From Streptomyces spinoverrucosus (GTDB taxonomy: Bacteria > Actinomycetota > Actinomycetes > Streptomycetales > Streptomycetaceae): DNA of 64,000 bases. The translations under genes were made by a program, and so were the position numbers. The stretch is from contig NZ_BJND01000008.1 in the NCBI RefSeq assembly GCF_006539505.1, positions 347,289-411,288 of the forward strand. The letters are read 5' to 3'. The notes under the pieces were generated by a model, which was not told where the DNA came from, did no database searches, and worked only from the letters and a program-made list of their open reading frames with translations. How positions within the stretch are numbered: the stretch's first letter is position 1; each line of letters opens with the position of its first letter. Shown in pieces: positions 17,464 through 26,193 of the stretch.

Positions 17464-18497
17464 GGGAGACGTTCAAGGCCGAGGTGACCGTTCCTGGCGG
17501 GGGCGCTCTGTGGGGCGGCGGTGGTGAGTGCCTCGGGGCCGAGTACGTCGTCGCCGTAGAGGTCCTGCACCCAGTTGGTCTGGTAGATGGTTTCGAGGTA
17601 GCGCTCGCCGAGGTCGGGGGCGATGGCGACGGCGGTCGGCTGCCGGTCATGCTGTTGCCGGTATCGGGCCAGCCACTGCGTGGCGCCGCTGACCACGGTG
17701 CCGGTGGAGCCGCCGAAGACGAAGCCGCGTCGGGCGAGCTGGTGGCAGGTGCGGATGGTGTCGGACTCCTTCACATGGACGACTTCGTCGATGTACGAGG
17801 TATCGAGGAGCGGGGGCCGGATGCTGGTGCCGAGGCCGGGGATCATCCGGCGGCCGGGGGTGTGCCCGAAGGTGGCGGAGCCTTCGGTGTCGATGGCGAC
17901 GATGTGCACCGGCCGGTGCCAGGCACGGAAGTAGCGGGCGCAGCCCATGAGGGTGCCCGTGGTGCCGGCTCCGACGAAGAGGACGTCGAGGTGGGGGAAG
18001 TGGCGGGCGATGGCGGGGGCGGTGGTGCGGTAGTGAGCCCTGTGGTTATTGGGGTTCATGTACTGGTTGAGCCATACATAGCGGTCGTCGGAGGCGCACA
18101 GGGCGCGGACGTGGTCGATGCGGGCGCCGAGCAGGCCGCCGGTGGGTGAGGGCTCGGTGACGATGTGGATCTGGCTGCCGAGGGCCTCCATGAGCAGCCG
18201 GGTGGGCAGGTTGCAGCGGGAGTCGGTGACGCACACGAACCGGTAGCCCTTGTTGGCCGCGATCATGCTCAGCGCCACGCCGAGATTTCCGGACGAGGAT
18301 TCGACCAGGATGGAACGGGGCGTGAGCCGGCCGTCGCGTTCAGCCGCCTCGATCATCGCGGCGGCGGCTTTGAGCTTGATGGAACCGGCGAAATTGAATC
18401 CTTCGCATTTGAGGAATATCCGCTGTCCGGTAATCGCCTCCAGGTCGACGTAAAGGTCGTCCTGGTTGAAGGCCTGGGGGGTGGATATGACCGGCAC
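17454..18497 (-). CDS. sbnA: SbnA-like N-(2-amino-2-carboxyethyl)-L-glutamate synthase (Dap pathway)
   Basis: 347-residue PLP enzyme of the cysteine-synthase fold. It contains the Schiff-base lysine in AGSIKLKAA (Lys41), SSSGNLGVA and the phosphate-binding GAGTTGTLMG. Like staphylococcal SbnA and relatives in antibiotic clusters it has the N-terminus (M)PVISTPQAFNQDDLYVDL; SbnA couples O-phosphoserine and glutamate to give the precursor of L-2,3-diaminopropionate. The GTG at 18497 is chosen because GAGGAGG lies 7 bases upstream; a longer frame from 18569 adds unrelated residues. The partner SbnB-like gene is at 25.0 kb on the other strand, closing the pathway. Divergent from the main biosynthetic operon. 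Confidence 0.85.
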   Translation of the reverse strand: MPVISTPQAFNQDDLYVDLEAITGQRIFLKCEGFNFAGSIKLKAAAAMIEAAERDGRLTPRSILVESSSGNLGVALSMIAANKGYRFVCVTDSRCNLPTRLLMEALGSQIHIVTEPSPTGGLLGARIDHVRALCASDDRYVWLNQYMNPNNHRAHYRTTAPAIARHFPHLDVLFVGAGTTGTLMGCARYFRAWHRPVHIVAIDTEGSATFGHTPGRRMIPGLGTSIRPPLLDTSYIDEVVHVKESDTIRTCHQLARRGFVFGGSTGTVVSGATQWLARYRQQHDRQPTAVAIAPDLGERYLETIYQTNWVQDLYGDDVLGPEALTTAAPQSAPARNGHLGLERLPQS

Positions 18498-18587
18498 GGT
18501 CGTCCTCCTCTGTACTGATGGTGGCTTCGGGACTCCTCCAGTACGCGGGCTGACCGCGGCCGATGTCATGCCACCGAATCTCGGGGC

Positions 18588-18616
18588 TTGACACCGGCCC
18601 CCATTACGGCTAAATG
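18588..18616 (+). promoter_or_regulatory. Housekeeping-type promoter of the Dap operon
   Basis: TTGACA (18588-18593) and TAAATG (18611-18616) are separated by exactly 17 bases, a good match to an HrdB-type promoter. Transcription would begin near 18623 and run through the carrier/terminal-domain gene and the three genes behind it. It lies in the gap shared with the divergent SbnA-like gene. Confidence 0.65.
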
Positions 18617-18750
18617 CACCGGTCCGATAACGCTGCTGCTGCGCGGTGTCAAGGTACGAAATTCAGGGGCATGACGGGCGTCTGCCGGGCGGGCCTACTG
18701 AAGGGGCGGGTTTCACCGATCCGCCGCTGAAGGCTCAAGGCCCCTCACAG

Positions 18751-21336
18751 ATGGACGACCCCATGCATTTCCTTTCCCCAGCACCCCCCGACAGTCGGCC
18801 CGACAGCAGGCCGGACAACAGGTTCCCCGGCCCGGCGGCAGACACCGCACGGCTTCTGGTGGATGTGCTGGCCGATGTCGTGGCTGTGGAAAGAGTGTCG
18901 GCCGACAGCCATTTCTTCGACGACCTGGGTGCTGATTCGCTGGTGATGGCGCGCTTTTGCGCCCGGGTGAGAAAGCGGCCGGATCTGCCGTCCGTGTCGA
19001 TGAAGGACGTCTACCGGCATCCCACCGTCAACAGCCTGACTGCCGCGCTCACCGGTGGCGGGCCCTCCGAGTCGGACCCGCCTGTTACGGCGTCCGTTGC
19101 GGAGCCGGGCGCCGCGGAGAGGGCCGGCACGGGACGGTACTTGCTGTGTGGAGTACTCCAGTTGCTGGTGTTTCTCGGATACGTCTACCTGGCTGCCCTG
19201 GCCACGGTCCGGGGCTACGGGTGGGTCGGCGCCGGCTCGGGTGCCCTCGATGTGTATCTGCGGTCCGTCCTGGTGGGCGGCGCGGGCTTTGCCGGGCTGT
19301 GCGCCCTGCCGATCGTGGCGAAGTGGACGCTGATCGGCCGCTTCGCCCCTCGTGAGTTTCCCGTGTGGAGCCTCGGCTATCTGCGCTGGTGGCTGGTGAA
19401 GACCCTGATCCGCACGAGTCCCGCGCGTCTGTTCACGGCGTCGCCGTTGTACGTGCCGTATCTCCGGGCGCTGGGCGCGAAGATCGGACGGAATGTCGCG
19501 ATCTTCTCCACGCACATTCCCGTGTGTCCCGATCTGCTCACGATCGGTGACGGCACGGTGATCCGCAAGGACGTGTTCTTCTCCTGCTATCGCGCGCACG
19601 CCGGTCTCATCCAGACCGGCCCGGTCACGATCGGCAGGGATGCCCTGGTGGCCGAGCAGACCGTCCTCGACATCGGCACCTCGATGGGCGACCGGGCCCA
19701 GCTCGGGCACGCCTCCAGCCTGCACACCGGTCAGGCGGTGCCCGCCGGGGAGCGCTGGCACGGGTCGCCGGCCGAGCCCACCACGACGGATTTCCGTGCG
19801 GCCGTTGCCGCCGACTGCTCCACCGGCCGGAAGGTCCGCTACGCGATCGGGCAGCTGCTGGCACTGCTGCTGGTGTATCTGCCGCTGGCCGCCGGCGGCG
19901 TGAGCGTGCTGCTGGCCGCACTGCCGCAGCTGAGGGCACCGCTCGATGCCGGGTCCTCGGCGTCCACCGGTGGGATGCTCTGTCTCCGTGCGCTGGCCGC
20001 GTCCTTCGTGCTGTTCTTCGGTGCCGCTCTCGCCGGGCTGGTCATGCAGGGCACGCTGCCGCGCCTGCTGAATCTGGCGGTCAAGCCGGACAGGGTGTAT
20101 CCGCTCTACGGATTCCCTTACGGACTGCAGCGTGTCGTCGCTGCTCTGACCAACCGTAAGTTCTTCCTGAGGCTGTTCGGGGACAGCTCCGCGATCGTCC
20201 GCTACCTGCGTTATCTCGGCTACCGCCTGTCGCCCGTCACGCAGACCGGTTCCAACTTCGGCACCGAAGTGAAGCACGACAGCCCGTTTCTGAGTTCGGT
20301 GGGCAGCGGAACGATGGTCGCCGACGGTCTGTCGGTCCTCAATGCCGAATTCTCCAGCACTGCTTTCCGGATGTCCCGGGTCTCGATCGGGGCGCGTAGT
20401 TTCCTCGGCAATCACATCGCCTATCCCTCGGGCGCGAGGACAGGTGACAACTGTCTGCTCGCGACGAAGGTGATGGTCCCGGTCGACGGGGAGATACGGG
20501 AGGACGTCGGTCTGCTGGGCTCGCCGCCGTTCGCCATTCCGCGGACGGTGATGAGGGACACCCGGTTGAACGACGTGGAGAGCGGGAGCGAGCTGCGCCG
20601 GCGCCTGGCCGCGAAGAACCGGCACAATGCCGTCACCGCGGGGATCTATCTGCTGGCGCGGTGGCTCCACCTCTTCGCCGTCATCCTCATCGCCCTGGCT
20701 GCCGAAGCCCTCTACCCCGCTCTTGGCGCGTCGGCGATCGCGCTGGCCGGTGTCCTCACCCTGGTCTTCACCGTCGTCCACTTCGCGCTGGCCGAACGGG
20801 CTGTCACGGGATTCAAGGCCCAGAGGCCGCTGAACTGCTCGATCTACGATCCGTCCTTCTGGCGCCATGAACGCTTCTGGAAAATGGCCCATGCCGATTA
20901 CACCGCCTTCTTCAACGGGACCCCGTTCAAGAACGTCGTCTGGCGGCTCCTGGGTATGCGGATCGGCAAACGGGTCTTCGACGACGGCTGCACCGCCCCC
21001 GAGCGGACCCTCGTCACCATCGGGGACGACTGCACGCTCAATGCGGGCACGGTGATCCAGTGCCACTCGCAGGAGGACGGCGCCTTCAAGTCGGACCGCA
21101 CCACGATCGGTGACCGCTGCACTCTCGGTGTCGGCGCGTTCGTCCACTACGGCGTGACGATGGCAGACGGTGCCCAACTCGCCTGCGACTCCTTCCTCAT
21201 GAAGGGAGAACAGGTCCCGCAGCACGCCCGGTGGGGAGGAAACCCGGCCCTGCTGCTGCCCGGCGACACCCCCTCGACCCGCACCCACGGCCACCCGCGA
21301 CGCGCCCCCGCCCCGAACCCGCTGGGCAGCGTGTGA
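18751..21336 (+). CDS. Carrier domain plus Pls/PosA-type NRPS terminal membrane domain
   Basis: 861 residues. Residues about 35-110 are a peptidyl-carrier domain (FFDDLGADSLVMARF; Ser in DSL takes phosphopantetheine). The rest matches the ~700-residue terminal domain of poly-epsilon-lysine-synthetase-type NRPSs (TIGR02353-like): three left-handed beta-helix acyltransferase-like units (TIGDGTVIRKDVFF; SRVSIGARSFLGNH; VTIGDDCTLNAGTV) separated by six to seven transmembrane helices (for example LLVFLGYVYLAAL, LLALLLVYLPLAAGG, LFAVILIALAAEAL). In Pls these units form the peptide bonds without classical C or TE domains. Unusually, no adenylation domain is attached; it is in the next gene. I prefer 18751 because codons from the upstream GTG (18646) lack GC-rich third positions. 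Start is uncertain. Confidence 0.8.
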   Translation: MDDPMHFLSPAPPDSRPDSRPDNRFPGPAADTARLLVDVLADVVAVERVSADSHFFDDLGADSLVMARFCARVRKRPDLPSVSMKDVYRHPTVNSLTAALTGGGPSESDPPVTASVAEPGAAERAGTGRYLLCGVLQLLVFLGYVYLAALATVRGYGWVGAGSGALDVYLRSVLVGGAGFAGLCALPIVAKWTLIGRFAPREFPVWSLGYLRWWLVKTLIRTSPARLFTASPLYVPYLRALGAKIGRNVAIFSTHIPVCPDLLTIGDGTVIRKDVFFSCYRAHAGLIQTGPVTIGRDALVAEQTVLDIGTSMGDRAQLGHASSLHTGQAVPAGERWHGSPAEPTTTDFRAAVAADCSTGRKVRYAIGQLLALLLVYLPLAAGGVSVLLAALPQLRAPLDAGSSASTGGMLCLRALAASFVLFFGAALAGLVMQGTLPRLLNLAVKPDRVYPLYGFPYGLQRVVAALTNRKFFLRLFGDSSAIVRYLRYLGYRLSPVTQTGSNFGTEVKHDSPFLSSVGSGTMVADGLSVLNAEFSSTAFRMSRVSIGARSFLGNHIAYPSGARTGDNCLLATKVMVPVDGEIREDVGLLGSPPFAIPRTVMRDTRLNDVESGSELRRRLAAKNRHNAVTAGIYLLARWLHLFAVILIALAAEALYPALGASAIALAGVLTLVFTVVHFALAERAVTGFKAQRPLNCSIYDPSFWRHERFWKMAHADYTAFFNGTPFKNVVWRLLGMRIGKRVFDDGCTAPERTLVTIGDDCTLNAGTVIQCHSQEDGAFKSDRTTIGDRCTLGVGAFVHYGVTMADGAQLACDSFLMKGEQVPQHARWGGNPALLLPGDTPSTRTHGHPRRAPAPNPLGSV

Positions 21337-21374
21337 CGCCGCGCCCCTCACCACCGAGCAGAGGAAAGACCCCC

Positions 21375-23897
21375 ATGACACGCAACGCCCCCACCCGTCG
21401 AGAGTTCTGGCACGGTGTCCTGGCCGCCGGCAGCGGCCTCACGCCCCTTCCGCGCTGGACCAGGGAGCCGGTCACCGGCCTGGCCGAGTACCGGGCGCCT
21501 GTGCCCGCGGGCCACGCGACAGCTCTGCGTCGGCTGGCGGACGACCTGGCGATACCGCTGAGCAGCGTGGTTCTGGCCGCGCACGCGAAGGTGCTGGCCA
21601 CGCTGAGTGGCGAACGCGAGGTCACCACCGGTTACGTCGCCGCCGACGGCCGGCCGCTGCCGTGCCGGCTGACCACCGGAGCCGGCGCGTGGCGGACCCT
21701 GCTGCACGACACCCACGACGTCGTCTCGCACCTTCTGGCCCACCAGGACTTCCCCGTGGACGACCTCAGGCGCGAACTCGGCCTGACCGAAGCATCGTTT
21801 GAAACCGAGTTCGATCCCACGGGCAGCGACAACACCGACACCGGGGGCGGACCGGCCGGAAACACCGTGCTGTGGGTGGGCATCGAGCACCACGGCGACG
21901 CTGGGCCGACACTGCGGCTGCGCTACCGCACGGACGTCTTCGACCGTGGCTACGCCGCCCGGGTCGCCGGTTATCACCTGACCGCGCTCGCGCTGATCGC
22001 CGCCGACCCGGATGCCGACCATGCGGCGCAGAGCCTGCTGTCCGCTAAGGAGTTGCGGTTCCAGCTCGACGGGCTGGCCGGGCCGCGCCGGGAACTGCCG
22101 GAGCGGCGGGTGCACGAGCTGTTCGAGGAACGCGTACGGCTCCATCCGAACGCCGTCGCCGCGCAACACGGCACCCGGCAGTGGACCTACCAGGAGCTCA
22201 ACCGCCGCGCCAACCGGCTGGCCGGAGCCCTGCGGGACCGAGGACTGCACCGCGAAGGCGTCGTCGCGGTGGTGACGGAGCGGAACCTGGACTGGCTGGC
22301 CGCCGTCCTGGCGGTGTTCAAGGCCGGCGGCGTCTACCTGCCCATCGAGCCGCATCTGCCGACTGAACGCATCAAGGCGATGCTGACCCGTGCCGGATGC
22401 CGGCTCGTGGTGACCGAACCGGCCGCCACCACGACCCTCCGGCCGGCCCTCGCCCCGCTGCCCGACGTCCGGACGCTGCACGTCGAGACCGCCTACGACG
22501 AGGACCACCCCGAGACCGATCCCGATATCGACGTGGCAGCCGACCAACTGGCCTACATCTACTTCACCTCCGGCTCCACGGGTGAGCCCAAGGGCGCGAT
22601 GTGCGAACACGCGGGCATGCTCAACCACCTCTACGCCAAGATCGACGACCTGGAGATCGGCGAAGGGGACGTGGTCGCGCAGACCGCGCCGCAGTGCTTC
22701 GACATCTCGCTGTGGCAACTGGTCTCCGCGCTCCTGGTCGGTGGACGGACCCTGCTGGTCGAGCAGGAGGCGATCCTCGACGTCGAGCGGTTCGTCGAGA
22801 AGATCGTCGACGGCCGGGTCGCCGTGCTCCAGGTCGTCCCCTCGTACCTCGAAGTCGTACTGGCCTACCTGGAGCAGCACCCGCGCGAACTTCCGGACCT
22901 GCGGCATGTGTCGGTCACGGGTGAGGCGCTGAAGAAGGAACTCGCCCAGCGCTGGTTCACCGCCCAGCCCCACATCAAGCTCGTCAACGCCTACGGGCTG
23001 ACCGAGACCAGCGACGACACCAACCACGCGATCATGGACCGGGTACCGGACACCGACCGGGTCCCGCTGGGCCGACCGGTCAACAACGTGCACGTCTATG
23101 TCGTCGACGAGCACCTCAACCCCGTGCCGCTCGGTGCGCCCGGCGTGATCGCCTTCTCCGGGGTCTGCGTCGGCCGCGGCTACGTCAACGACCCCGAGCG
23201 CACCCGGCCGGTCTACCTGCCCGATCCCCACCGTGCGGGCATGCGCCTGTACCGCAGCGGGGACGTCGGCCGCTGGCGGCCCGACGGCACGCTGGAGTTC
23301 CTCGGCCGCCGGGACAGCCAGGTGAAGATCCGCGGGTTCCGGATCGAGATCGGCGAGATCGAGAACACTCTGCTGCGCGTGCCCGGGGTCCGTGACAGCG
23401 CCGTGGTGGTCGCCGAACGGCCCGACCACAGCACCCACCTGGTGGCCTTCTACACCGCCCCGCACCCCCTGGAGACGGGCATCCTGCTGGACCGGCTGGG
23501 CGCATCACTGCCCGCGTACATGGTTCCGTCAGCCGTCCACTGGCGGGAGAGCCTCCCGCTCACCGCGAACAGCAAGGTCGACCGAAAGGCCTTGACGGCC
23601 CTGGCCACGCGGCTGCAGGCCGCAGAGGCGGGTGTCCAGGCGCCGAGTACGCCGGCCGAGCAGCGGCTGGCGGCAGCATGGTCGGGTGTGCTCGGCATCC
23701 CGCAGGACCGGATCGACCGGCGGGACAACTTCTTCGACCGGGGCGGCACCTCCCTGTCGGCCGTGAAGCTCGCCATCACCCTGGACCGCGCGGTGTCACT
23801 CAAGGACGTCATCCGCCACCCCGTCCTGACCGACCTGGCCCGGTTCCTGGACGACGCGACCCATCGGCACTCCACCGCACCGCAGGCCTTGACCTGA
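21375..23897 (+). CDS. NRPS protein: truncated condensation - adenylation - carrier
   Basis: 840 residues. Residues 5-225 resemble only the C-terminal lobe of a condensation domain (EFWHGVLAAGS, LLAHQDFPVDDLRREL) with no HHxxxDG motif. A full adenylation domain follows (A3 YFTSGSTGEPKG near 395, A4 FDISLW near 441, NAYGLTE near 537, YRSGDVGRW, NSKVDRKAL with the A10 Lys) and a carrier domain (FFDRGGTSLSAVKL near 785). Reading the specificity positions by alignment to GrsA gives D-I-W-Q-S-T-A-D-D-K; paired Asp at 330/331 is typical of basic diamino acids and the string resembles a code I recall for diaminobutyrate, so Dap is the likely substrate. Good Shine-Dalgarno GAGGAAAG. Second gene of the operon, 38 bases after the first. 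Confidence 0.85.
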   Translation: MTRNAPTRREFWHGVLAAGSGLTPLPRWTREPVTGLAEYRAPVPAGHATALRRLADDLAIPLSSVVLAAHAKVLATLSGEREVTTGYVAADGRPLPCRLTTGAGAWRTLLHDTHDVVSHLLAHQDFPVDDLRRELGLTEASFETEFDPTGSDNTDTGGGPAGNTVLWVGIEHHGDAGPTLRLRYRTDVFDRGYAARVAGYHLTALALIAADPDADHAAQSLLSAKELRFQLDGLAGPRRELPERRVHELFEERVRLHPNAVAAQHGTRQWTYQELNRRANRLAGALRDRGLHREGVVAVVTERNLDWLAAVLAVFKAGGVYLPIEPHLPTERIKAMLTRAGCRLVVTEPAATTTLRPALAPLPDVRTLHVETAYDEDHPETDPDIDVAADQLAYIYFTSGSTGEPKGAMCEHAGMLNHLYAKIDDLEIGEGDVVAQTAPQCFDISLWQLVSALLVGGRTLLVEQEAILDVERFVEKIVDGRVAVLQVVPSYLEVVLAYLEQHPRELPDLRHVSVTGEALKKELAQRWFTAQPHIKLVNAYGLTETSDDTNHAIMDRVPDTDRVPLGRPVNNVHVYVVDEHLNPVPLGAPGVIAFSGVCVGRGYVNDPERTRPVYLPDPHRAGMRLYRSGDVGRWRPDGTLEFLGRRDSQVKIRGFRIEIGEIENTLLRVPGVRDSAVVVAERPDHSTHLVAFYTAPHPLETGILLDRLGASLPAYMVPSAVHWRESLPLTANSKVDRKALTALATRLQAAEAGVQAPSTPAEQRLAAAWSGVLGIPQDRIDRRDNFFDRGGTSLSAVKLAITLDRAVSLKDVIRHPVLTDLARFLDDATHRHSTAPQALT

Positions 23898-23958
23898 TCG
23901 CTGTCTCAACGCCACAGAAAGAACCGCACGGAAAAACCTCACGGAAGGGACGAAAACC

Positions 23959-24963
23959 ATGTCATTCCCCACCACTCCCGCGCCCGTGTTCGCCTCAGTG
24001 CCCGAGGTGGGCCAACTGGACCTGCACCCGGCCAAACCCCCGATACTCCACGCCCCCGCCCACGTGGCCGGCGACGCGGCAGCCTGGGCGGCCGAGCACC
24101 GCCCCACCCTGCGCGGCCTCGTCACCGAACACGGTGCCCTGCTCGTCCGCGGCCTGGGCCTGAGCGACACCGGCCAGGTCGGCGCGGTCTTCCACCGACT
24201 GGCCCCCGAGCTGATGACCGACAAGGAGGCCTTCGCACCCCGCGGCACCTACGCGCCCGGTGTGTACTCCTCCACGGTGTGGCCGGCCAACCAGCCCATG
24301 TGCATGCACCACGAACTCAGCTACACCCACCGGCCTCCCGGCCTTCTGCTGCTCGCCTGCCTGACCGCGCCCGCCACGGGCGGAGCGACCGCCCTCGCGG
24401 ATGCTTCCAGTGTCCTTGAGGCGCTGCCGCCGGAACTCGTCCAGCGGTTCGAACAGGAGGGCTGGCTGCTCACCCGCACCTACAACGACGACATCGGTGC
24501 CTCCTGGGCCGAGGCGTTCGGCACCGACGACCGCGGCGCCGTCGAGGACTACTGCCGTGCCAACGCGATCGAGTTCGCCTGGCAGCCCGACGGTGGCCTG
24601 CGGACCCGGCAGCGCCGCCACGCCGTGGTGCGCCATCCGGTCACGGGCCGACGCTGCTGGTTCAACCAGATCGCGTTCCTCAACGAGTGGACGCTGGCGC
24701 CGGAGGTGCGGGAGTACCTCATCGAGGTCTACGGCCCCGACGCCCTGCCGTTCAACACGCGCTTCGGCGGCGGCGACGCGATCGGCGAGGACGTCATCGA
24801 GCTGATCAACACCGTCTACGCCGACCACACCGTCCGCGAACCGTGGCAGGCCGGCGATCTGATGCTCGTCGACAATGTCCGCACCGCACACAGCAGGGAG
24901 CCCTTCGAGCCACCGCGCGAGGTCCTCGTAGCCCTGACCGAACCACAGCACCCCACCCCGTAA
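23959..24963 (+). CDS. SyrP/TauD-family Fe(II)/2-oxoglutarate dioxygenase
   Basis: 334 residues of the TauD/TfdA superfamily, closest in feel to SyrP-like hydroxylases that act on carrier-bound amino acids. Iron ligands are His117-x-Glu119 in MHHELSY and distal His311 in NVRTAHSREPF, with Arg313 or a nearby arginine for 2-oxoglutarate. HGALLVRGLG and GLLLLACL are further family segments. It is the third gene of the operon, 61 bases after the A-domain gene and 30 bases before the SbnB-like gene, so it probably hydroxylates or desaturates the Dap-derived unit or a second amino acid. The real substrate is unknown; free-amino-acid action is equally possible. Confidence 0.82.
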   Translation: MSFPTTPAPVFASVPEVGQLDLHPAKPPILHAPAHVAGDAAAWAAEHRPTLRGLVTEHGALLVRGLGLSDTGQVGAVFHRLAPELMTDKEAFAPRGTYAPGVYSSTVWPANQPMCMHHELSYTHRPPGLLLLACLTAPATGGATALADASSVLEALPPELVQRFEQEGWLLTRTYNDDIGASWAEAFGTDDRGAVEDYCRANAIEFAWQPDGGLRTRQRRHAVVRHPVTGRRCWFNQIAFLNEWTLAPEVREYLIEVYGPDALPFNTRFGGGDAIGEDVIELINTVYADHTVREPWQAGDLMLVDNVRTAHSREPFEPPREVLVALTEPQHPTP

Positions 24964-24993
24964 CCCGAACCCGACCCTCGCAAGGAGCACCCC

Positions 24994-26112
24994 ATGACCA
25001 CGCCCCTTTCCCCCACACCCCTTTCCCCCACACCCCTATCCGCACGACCGGAGCCGACCGCCGCGCCCCCTCCGGTCACCGTGCCGCCGTTCGCGGTGAT
25101 CCCCGGCGCCCAGGTCCAACGCAGCCTCCAGGGCCAGGAGAGGAGGATCGTGGAGCTGGTCGAGGCCACCTACCGGCTGCACGCAGAGGGGGAGTCGGTC
25201 AACCCGCCCTCGTACTTCCTGCGCTTTCCCGACCGCCCGAGCGCCCGCATCATCGCGCTGCCCGCCTCCATCGGCGGGCAGGTACGGGTGGACGGCCTCA
25301 AATGGATCTCCAGCTTCCCCGAGAACGTGCAGGCGGGCGTCCCCCGGGCCTCGGCCGTGCTGATCCTCAACGACCACGACACCGGCTATCCGTTTGCCTG
25401 CCTGGAAAGCTCCATCATCAGCGCCACTCGTACGGCCGCGATGGCCGCATCGGCGGCAACCCGGCTCAGCCGGGGCCGCCGCACCCGCCCGACCCGTGTC
25501 GGCTTTTTCGGAACGGGCCTGATCGCCCGCTACATCCACACCTTCCTCACCGCGACCGGCTGGTCCTTCGACGACATCGGCGTGCACGACGTGTCCGCGG
25601 AACACGCGGCCGGCTTCCACAGCTACCTGCAAGCCGACCAGGCCGCCCGTGCCACCACCGGCAGGATCACCGTGCACGAGACCCCCGAGGAACTGATCCG
25701 CTCCAGCGACCTCGTCGTCTTCGCCACCGTCGCAGGCCGGCCGCACGTCACCGACCCGGCGTGGTTCACCCACAACCCGCTGGTGCTGCACGTGTCGCTG
25801 CGCGACCTCGCCCCCGAGATCCTGCTCGCCTCGGCCAACATCGTCGACGACGTCGAGCACTGTCTCAAAGCCGACACCTCACCGCACCTGGCCGAACAGC
25901 TCACCGGCAACCGGGACTTCCTCACCGGCACCCTGCACGACGTCATGACCGGCCGCGCGCCACTGCCGGAAGACCGGCCGGTGGTGTTCTCCCCCTTCGG
26001 CCTCGGCGTGCTCGACCTCGCCGTCGGCAAACACGTCTACGACGAGGTCGCCCGCACCGGACAACTGCACGTCATCGCCGACTTCTTCCACGAACTGCGC
26101 CGCTACGGCTGA
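24994..26112 (+). CDS. sbnB: SbnB-like 2,3-diaminopropionate synthase (ornithine cyclodeaminase family)
   Basis: 372 residues of the ornithine cyclodeaminase/mu-crystallin fold with a Rossmann motif GFFGTGLIARY near residue 170 and the substrate segment LKWISSFPENVQAGVPRAS. SbnB oxidises the SbnA product with NAD to release L-2,3-diaminopropionate and 2-oxoglutarate. The length and the RHASS-like SATRTAAMAA region agree. The first 25 residues are low-complexity, built from an exact 15-base tandem repeat coding LSPTP, and are probably dispensable. AAGGAG lies 9 bases before the ATG. Last gene of the operon; together with the SbnA-like gene it gives a complete Dap supply. Confidence 0.85.
   Translation: MTTPLSPTPLSPTPLSARPEPTAAPPPVTVPPFAVIPGAQVQRSLQGQERRIVELVEATYRLHAEGESVNPPSYFLRFPDRPSARIIALPASIGGQVRVDGLKWISSFPENVQAGVPRASAVLILNDHDTGYPFACLESSIISATRTAAMAASAATRLSRGRRTRPTRVGFFGTGLIARYIHTFLTATGWSFDDIGVHDVSAEHAAGFHSYLQADQAARATTGRITVHETPEELIRSSDLVVFATVAGRPHVTDPAWFTHNPLVLHVSLRDLAPEILLASANIVDDVEHCLKADTSPHLAEQLTGNRDFLTGTLHDVMTGRAPLPEDRPVVFSPFGLGVLDLAVGKHVYDEVARTGQLHVIADFFHELRRYG
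25003..25041 (+). repeat. 15-base tandem repeat at the start of the SbnB-like gene
   Basis: CCCCTTTCCCCCACA occurs twice in a row (25003-25017, 25018-25032) and a third partial copy follows. It stays in frame and encodes Leu-Ser-Pro-Thr-Pro units, so copy number can change without breaking the gene. Confidence 0.9.
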
Positions 26113-26193
26113 GCCGCCCGCGGACACGGTACGGGTGCCGCATGCCCCGTCAGTTCGGCCGACGCCGAAGCAACGGGGACCTAGCGTGTTCCC

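Noticed and set aside
18646..18750. GTG start of the carrier/terminal-domain gene at 18646
   Set aside because: Third codon positions here are not GC-rich and no ribosome site precedes the GTG; treated as leader, though not excluded.
18745..21381. 878-codon minus-strand open frame over the carrier/terminal-domain gene
   Set aside because: The plus-strand frame has carrier motif, beta-helix repeats and membrane helices; the minus frame has none.
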